Assembly (NCBI GenBank): GCA_001311585.1 | Contig: BBBN01000023.1 | Location: 1-12,384 of the forward strand | DNA: 12,384 nt | Reading direction: 5' to 3' | Source of the DNA: Thermus sp. JCM 17653 | GTDB lineage: Bacteria > Deinococcota > Deinococci > Deinococcales > Thermaceae | Part shown: positions 8,766 through 12,384 of the stretch, piece after piece | Layout: each line of letters starts with the position of its first letter | Position numbering within the stretch: the stretch's first letter is position 1 | Notes under the pieces: model-generated | Database searches by the model: none | Told to the model about the DNA's origin: nothing | What the model saw: only the letters and a program-made list of their open reading frames with translations | Translations under genes and position numbers: made by a program

Positions 8766-9029
8766 ATGGACGGGATGGGCACCCTGACCCGCTACCTGGA
8801 GGAGGCCATGGCCCGGGCCCGCTACGAGCTCATCGCGGACGAGGAGCCCTACTACGGGGAAGTCCCGGCCTTGCCCGGGGTCTGGGCCACGGGGAAGAGC
8901 CTGAGGGAGTGCGAGGCCAACCTGCAGGCGGCCCTGGAGGACTGGCTTCTCTTTCTGCTCTCCCGGGGTGAGACGCCCCCGCCCTTGGGGGAGGTCCGCA
9001 TTGAGCTACCCCATGGCGAGGCGGCTTAA
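8766..9029 (+). CDS. HicB-like antitoxin-family protein
   Basis: The 87-residue protein fits the HicB-like family, which has a partial RNase H fold. The core pattern is YYGEVPALPGVWATGKSLRECEANLQ written across residues 29-54, followed by a helical ALEDWLLFLL and a short RGETPPPLGEVRIELP tail. This matches the VPxLPGxxxxGxSxxEAxxNLxxAL layout of the family. No DNA-binding domain (helix-turn-helix or ribbon-helix-helix) follows, so it is a short HicB. In known HicBA pairs this protein neutralises the HicA toxin. Start ATG 8766 is one base after the argA stop. A second ATG at 8775 is possible. Its end overlaps hicA by 17 bases. There is no frameshift. It lies inside the arginine operon, so it should be expressed whenever argG-carA is. 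Confidence 0.8.
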   Translation: MDGMGTLTRYLEEAMARARYELIADEEPYYGEVPALPGVWATGKSLRECEANLQAALEDWLLFLLSRGETPPPLGEVRIELPHGEAA

Positions 9030-9225
9030 GCCGGTTTCCCGGAGGGAGTTCGTGGCGCGGCTTAAGGCCTTGGGGTTTTCCGGGCCTACACGGGGGGCAG
9101 GCACCCGTTCATGGTGCGGGGGTCCATCCGCTTGGTCTTGCCCAATCCCCACCGAGGGAGATGGGCGTGGACTAAAGCGCATCCTGAGGCAAGCGGGGAT
9201 AGAGGAGGAGGAATGGCCGGAGTGA
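9013..9225 (+). CDS. HicA-like mRNA interferase-family protein (3 frameshifts)
   Basis: After restoring three bases, at about 9091, 9161 and 9174, this reads as a 71-residue HicA/YcfA-like protein. HicA proteins have a double-stranded-RNA-binding-like fold, and their conserved His carries out mRNA cleavage. Visible are the N-terminal helix ([14 protein letters not shown]), the strand with the candidate catalytic His31 ([10 protein letters not shown]), [12 protein letters not shown], and the C-terminal helix [14 protein letters not shown]. The order hicB then hicA and the 17-base overlap fit a toxin-antitoxin pair. The ATG at 9013 is the start that gives a family-length product; the longer in-frame upstream extension lies inside hicB. 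The end overlaps carA. If the three shifts were real, the toxin would be dead: the protein would leave frame after about 26 residues. Confidence 0.75.
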   Translation: MARRLKPVSRREFVARLKALGFSGPTRGAGTRSWCGGPSAWSCPIPTEGDGRGLKRILRQAGIEEEEWPE

Positions 9226-10379
9226 AGGAGCGCGCCGTTTTGGTCCTGGAGGACGGGACCGTCTACCACGCTACGCCTTCGGCGCCCGGGGGAAGACGGT
9301 GGGGGAGGTGGTCTTCAACACCGCCCAGACCGGCTACCAGGAGATCATGACCGACCCCAGTTACCACGGCAGATCGTGGTCATGACCTACCCCCACCAGG
9401 GCAACTACGGGGTGAACGTCTACGATATGCAGTCCAACCGCCCCTGGGTAAAGGCTTCGTGGCCAAGGAGTTTAGCCGCGTGGCCTCCAACTCGGCCCAG
9501 CAGACCATCGGGGAGTTCATGGCGTTCTACGGGGTGGTGGGGATTGAGGGCATAGACACCCGGGCCCTGGTGCGGAAGATCCGGGAAGGCGGGGTCCTGA
9601 AGGGGACCATCGCCCACGCCAGCCTCTTCGGCGCTCCCGACCACACCTTCACCGAGGAAGAGCTCCGGGTGCTCCAGGAGGAGGCCCGCTCCTGGACGGA
9701 CATCGACGGCCGGGACATGACCCCCGAGGTCTCCACCCCCCTGCCCTACGCCTGGCCCACCCTGAAGTCGGGGCGGCGCATCGTGGTCATGGACTTCGGC
9801 ATCAAGCACGCCATCGTGGAGAACCTGGCCGCCCTCGGCTTTGAGGTCATCGTGGTCCCGGGAAAGACCCCGGCCCACCAGATCATGGCCTTGGAGCCCC
9901 ACGGCTCCTCATCTCCAACGGGCCCGGCGACCCCACGATGCCCCGCTACGCCCACGAGACCATCTGGAAGCTCATGGGGCTTCTGCCCACCTTCGGCATC
10001 TGCCTGGGGCACCAGCTTCTGGCCCTGGCGGCGGGGGGGCGGACCTTCAAGATGAAGTTCGGCCACCGGGGGGCGAACCACCCGGTGAAAAACCTCCAGA
10101 CGGGGAAGGTGGAGATCACCAGCCAGAACCACGGCTACGCCGTGGACATAGATTCCCTCAAGGCTTCCGCCCCACCCACGTGAACCTGAACGACGGCACC
10201 CTCGAGGGCATGGCCCACGCCCGCTACCCCGTCTTCTCCGTCCAGTACCACCCCGAGGCCGCCCCCGCCCCCACGACGCCCTGTACCTTTTCCGCCGCTT
10301 CCTGGAGGAAGTGGAGGCCTTCCACGGGGCCACGGGGCTTCCCGTGGAGAAGCAGCGGGCGGACCAGCACGGGATTTAG
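9213..10379 (+). CDS. carA: Carbamoyl phosphate synthetase small (glutaminase) subunit (6 frameshifts)
   Basis: It hydrolyses glutamine and channels ammonia to CarB to make carbamoyl phosphate for arginine and pyrimidines. The reconstructed length is about 390 residues, as expected. The N-terminal CPSase domain carries [19 protein letters not shown]. The class I amidotransferase domain contains ISNGPGDP, the nucleophile Cys265 (GICLGHQ) and the partner His348 and Glu350 (QYHPEA), which line up with the E. coli catalytic positions to within a few residues. The frame breaks at about 9270, 9370, 9454, 9905, 10163 and 10270, all missing bases. ATG 9213 has AGGAGG four bases upstream. GTG 9222, which overlaps the hicA stop as GTGA, is an alternative start. 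carB is not present in the window. The stop overlaps the stop of fhs on the other strand. Confidence 0.97.
10330..10347. terminator. Weak hairpin near the carA/fhs junction
   Basis: CCACGGG (10330-10336) and CCCGTGG (10341-10347) form a 7-bp stem with a 4-base loop, inside the end of carA and about 30 bases past the fhs stop. No U-rich tract follows on either strand, so a terminator role for fhs is only a suggestion. Confidence 0.2.
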
Positions 10380-12003
10380 TAATCCATCCCCCGGATCCTT
10401 CCCTCCTCGTCCACATCTATGCCTAGGGCTTGGGGTACCTTGGGCAGGCCAGGGAGGGTCTCTATCCCGCCCATGTAGACCACCACGAAGCCCGCCCCCA
10501 GGCGGCAGCGGAGGTCCGTGACCCGCACGGTGAAGCCCCGGGGCCGGCCCCGGAGCCTGGGGTTGTCGGAGAGGGAGGTGGCCGCCTTGGCCATCACCAC
10601 GGGAGAGCCTCGCACCCCTCCTTCTTGGCGGCCTTCAGGGCTTTTTTTTGGCTCCTCGCTCCACTCCACCCCTTCTGCCCCGTAGACCCGGGTGGCGATG
10701 GCCTCCACCTTCTCCTCCAGGGGGGCCTCGAGGGGGTAGAGGGGCCGGTAGGCGTGGGGGAGGGCCAGGGCCTCGAGGACCTTCTCGGCGAGCTCCAGGC
10801 CCCCTTCGCCCCCCTTGGCGTAGACCTCGCTCGGGGCGAAGGGAAGGCCCCGTTCCTCGGCGAAGCCCTGCACCAGGGCGATCTCCTCGGGGTCGTCGTT
10901 CGGGAAGCGGTTTAAGGCGATCGCGGCTTATAGCCGAAAAGCTCCACGTTCTCCACGTGCTTTTCCAGGTTGGCGAGGCCCTCCTTCACCGCCTTTGGGT
11001 CCGGCATCTCGTAGGCGTCCTGCCCCCCGTGGTAGCGAAGGGCCCGCACCGTGGCCACCAGGACCACCGCCTCGGGGACGAGGCCCGTGGTGCGGGCCAC
11101 CACGTTCATGAACTTCTCCAGGCCGAGGTCCGTGGCGAAGCCCACCTCCTGCACCACGTAGTCGGCAAGGCCCAGGGCGAAGAGGCTTGCCCTCAGGGAG
11201 TTGGTGCCGTGGGCGATGTTGCCGAAGGGCCCCATGTGGACGAAGGCCGGGCTGCCCTCGGCGGTCTGCACCAGGTTGGGAAGAAAGGCCTGCCGGAGGA
11301 GGGCGGCCATGGCCCCCACCGCTTGAAGGTCCTCCGCGTAGACCGGCTTGCCCTCGTAGGTGAAGCCCACCCGCATCCGGCCCAGGCGCTCCTTCAGGTC
11401 CCGGAAGTCCCGGGCCAGGCTCATGAGGCCATGACTTCGCTGGCCACGGTGAGCTCAAATCCCCCTTCCCGGGGCACCCCGTGGGCCTTGCCCCCGAGGC
11501 CCAAGACGATGTGCCTTAGCCCGGTCGTTCATGTCTATGGCCCGCTTGAGCTCTATGCGCCTGGGGTCAATCCCAAGGGGGTTCCCCTGGTGCAGGTGGT
11601 TGTCCAGGAGGGCGTTGAGGAGGTTCACGGCGCTGGTCACGGCGTGGAAGTCCCCGGTGAAGTGGAGGTTGATCTCGTGCCGGGGTTCCACGCGGGCCCT
11701 TCCGCCCCCCGTGGCCCCGCCCTTAACCCCGAAGACGGGGCCCAAGGAAGGCTCCCTTAGGGCCAGGGCCGCCCGTTTCCCTAGGCGCCAGAGGGCGTCC
11801 ACCAGGCCGATGGCGGTGGTGGTCTTGCCTTCCCCTGCCGGGGTTGGGGTGAGGGCGGTGACCAGGATGAGCCTCCCCTTGGCCTTCGGGGGCTCTCCCA
11901 GAACCTTGGCCATGTGGGGGCCGTAGAGGTAAAGCCTTTCCCGGCTTAAGCCCAGCTTGGCGGCCACTTCCTCTATGGGTAGGAGGGTTTCCTTGACGAT
12001 CAC
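10376..12003 (-). CDS. fhs: Formate-tetrahydrofolate ligase (5 frameshift sites)
   Basis: The enzyme makes 10-formyl-tetrahydrofolate from formate, tetrahydrofolate and ATP, supplying one-carbon units in the cytoplasm. The reconstructed length is 543 residues, close to the roughly 555 usual for the family. The P-loop [12 protein letters not shown] lies at residues 52-63, the family block [19 protein letters not shown] at 83-101, and LHFTGDFHA follows. Later blocks are [50 protein letters not shown] and [10 protein letters not shown]. Frame changes are a two-base loss at about 11519, single losses at about 11428, 10922 and 10602, and one extra A in an A8 run (10642-10649). The start is GTG at 12003, with no normal ribosome binding site: a 14-bp palindrome sits immediately before it. 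The upstream dehydratase stops 21 bases earlier, so the two are probably co-transcribed. Confidence 0.96.
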
Positions 12004-12004
12004 G

Positions 12005-12018
12005 GGGTAAGCTTACCC
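12005..12018. promoter_or_regulatory. Perfect palindrome directly upstream of the fhs start codon
   Basis: GGGTAAGCTTACCC is a perfect 14-bp palindrome one base before the GTG start of fhs, where a Shine-Dalgarno sequence would be expected. A G-rich AGGGGGGTG lies on its far side in the minus direction. It could be an operator. Alternatively, an mRNA hairpin with loop AGCT could fold there and bring the G-rich tract nearer the start codon. Confidence 0.4.
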
Positions 12019-12024
12019 ACCCCC

Positions 12025-12384
12025 CTAGGGAGAGAAGTCCCGGTTGCCCCCGGAGAGGAAGAGGGCGAGGGTTTGGGGAAGCCTTGCCCCGTGCTCCAGC
12101 ACCGCCGCCAAGGGCAGGGCGCCCGTGGGCTCCACCACCTGTTTGGTGCGGGTGAAGAGGAGGCGCTCGGCCTCGAGGATGGCCCCCTCGCTCACCGTGA
12201 GGATCCCGTCCGCCTTCTTCTTGAGGATGGGGAAGGTGTGCTCCCCCAGGCTTAGCGTCCGCACCCCGTCCGCCCGGGTCCTGGGGGGCGCTTCCAGGCG
12301 GAGGATCCTTCCCGCCTCCAGGCTCCTCCTGGCGTCGTCCGCGGCCTCGGGCTCCACCCCGAGGAGAGGGTCGTGGGGGAGAGG
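12025..12384 (-). CDS. Threonine/serine dehydratase-family PLP enzyme, C-terminal part (cut by window edge)
   Basis: This is the C-terminal 119 residues of a fold-type II PLP enzyme of the threonine/serine ammonia-lyase group, which deaminates threonine (to 2-oxobutanoate) or serine (to pyruvate). The sequence shows LLGVEPEAADDARRSLEAGRI, given here across residues 8-28 of the fragment, then TRADGVRTLSLGEHTFPIL, VSEGAILEAERLL, VVEPTGALPLAAVL and finally LFLSGGNRD. The last is the SGGN block near the cofactor pocket. The fragment ends soon after that block and has no ACT regulatory domain, so a catabolic or unregulated form (or a serine racemase-like protein) is more likely than the allosteric biosynthetic IlvA. 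The frame is open to the window edge with no frameshift. The PLP lysine and N-terminus lie outside. It is followed after 21 bases by fhs. Confidence 0.85.
   Translation of the reverse strand, partial: PLPHDPLLGVEPEAADDARRSLEAGRILRLEAPPRTRADGVRTLSLGEHTFPILKKKADGILTVSEGAILEAERLLFTRTKQVVEPTGALPLAAVLEHGARLPQTLALFLSGGNRDFSP

Noticed and set aside
5655..10379. Interpretation of argG, argH, hicA and carA as pseudogenes
   Set aside because: Every frame break is a small indel, mostly in a G/C run. Catalytic motifs survive on both sides of each break, and the same error pattern affects unrelated genes across the whole window.
10648..11760. 370-codon plus-strand open frame antisense to fhs
   Set aside because: Its product is low-complexity Gly/Pro/Arg/His-rich text typical of the antisense of high-GC coding DNA. 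The minus strand encodes clear formate-tetrahydrofolate ligase motifs.

Overview
The window is high-GC bacterial DNA that looks like Thermus, close to Thermus thermophilus. The reasons are the strong G/C bias at third codon positions, the very tight gene packing with overlapping starts and stops, and ArgG, ArgH, SucB and Fhs sequences that read as typical Thermus proteins. Almost every large gene is interrupted by one-base length errors. Comparing frames, I count 29 indel sites: 26 deletions (one of them two bases) and 3 insertions. Most sit in runs of G or C. Restoring them gives full-length proteins with intact catalytic motifs, so I treat the genes as real and the shifts as most probably sequencing error. 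Coordinates below span whole genes across those shifts.

Layout. (1) 1-2077, plus strand: the 3' part of sucB (2-oxoglutarate dehydrogenase E2) followed by lpd (E3), with a candidate intrinsic terminator at 2114-2168. (2) 2074-5527, minus strand: three exported proteins. A 525-residue lipoprotein comes first, then a subtilisin-family lipoprotein, then, after a strong hairpin, a small secreted protein. (3) 5528-5654: a divergent promoter region between the lipoprotein operon and argG. (4) 5655-10379, plus strand: argG, argH, a short N-acetylglutamate synthase-like acetyltransferase, a HicB-like/HicA-like pair, and carA. Every junction overlaps or has a 1-base gap, so this looks like one operon. 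(5) 10376-12384, minus strand: fhs (formate-tetrahydrofolate ligase), preceded by the 3' end of a threonine/serine dehydratase-family gene.

How the genes fit together. The argG-carA operon covers the first step of arginine synthesis (N-acetylglutamate), the last two steps (argininosuccinate synthesis and cleavage) and the small subunit of carbamoyl phosphate synthetase, which feeds both arginine and pyrimidines. carB is not in the window. A toxin-antitoxin-like pair is wedged into this operon. The minus-strand trio is probably a cell-envelope set: two lipoproteins, one of them a protease with an intact triad, and a small secreted beta-domain protein. The dehydratase and fhs link amino-acid catabolism to one-carbon metabolism. 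Both convergent gene pairs (lpd with the small secreted protein, carA with fhs) end in the same arrangement, with stop codons overlapping in the four bases TTAG.
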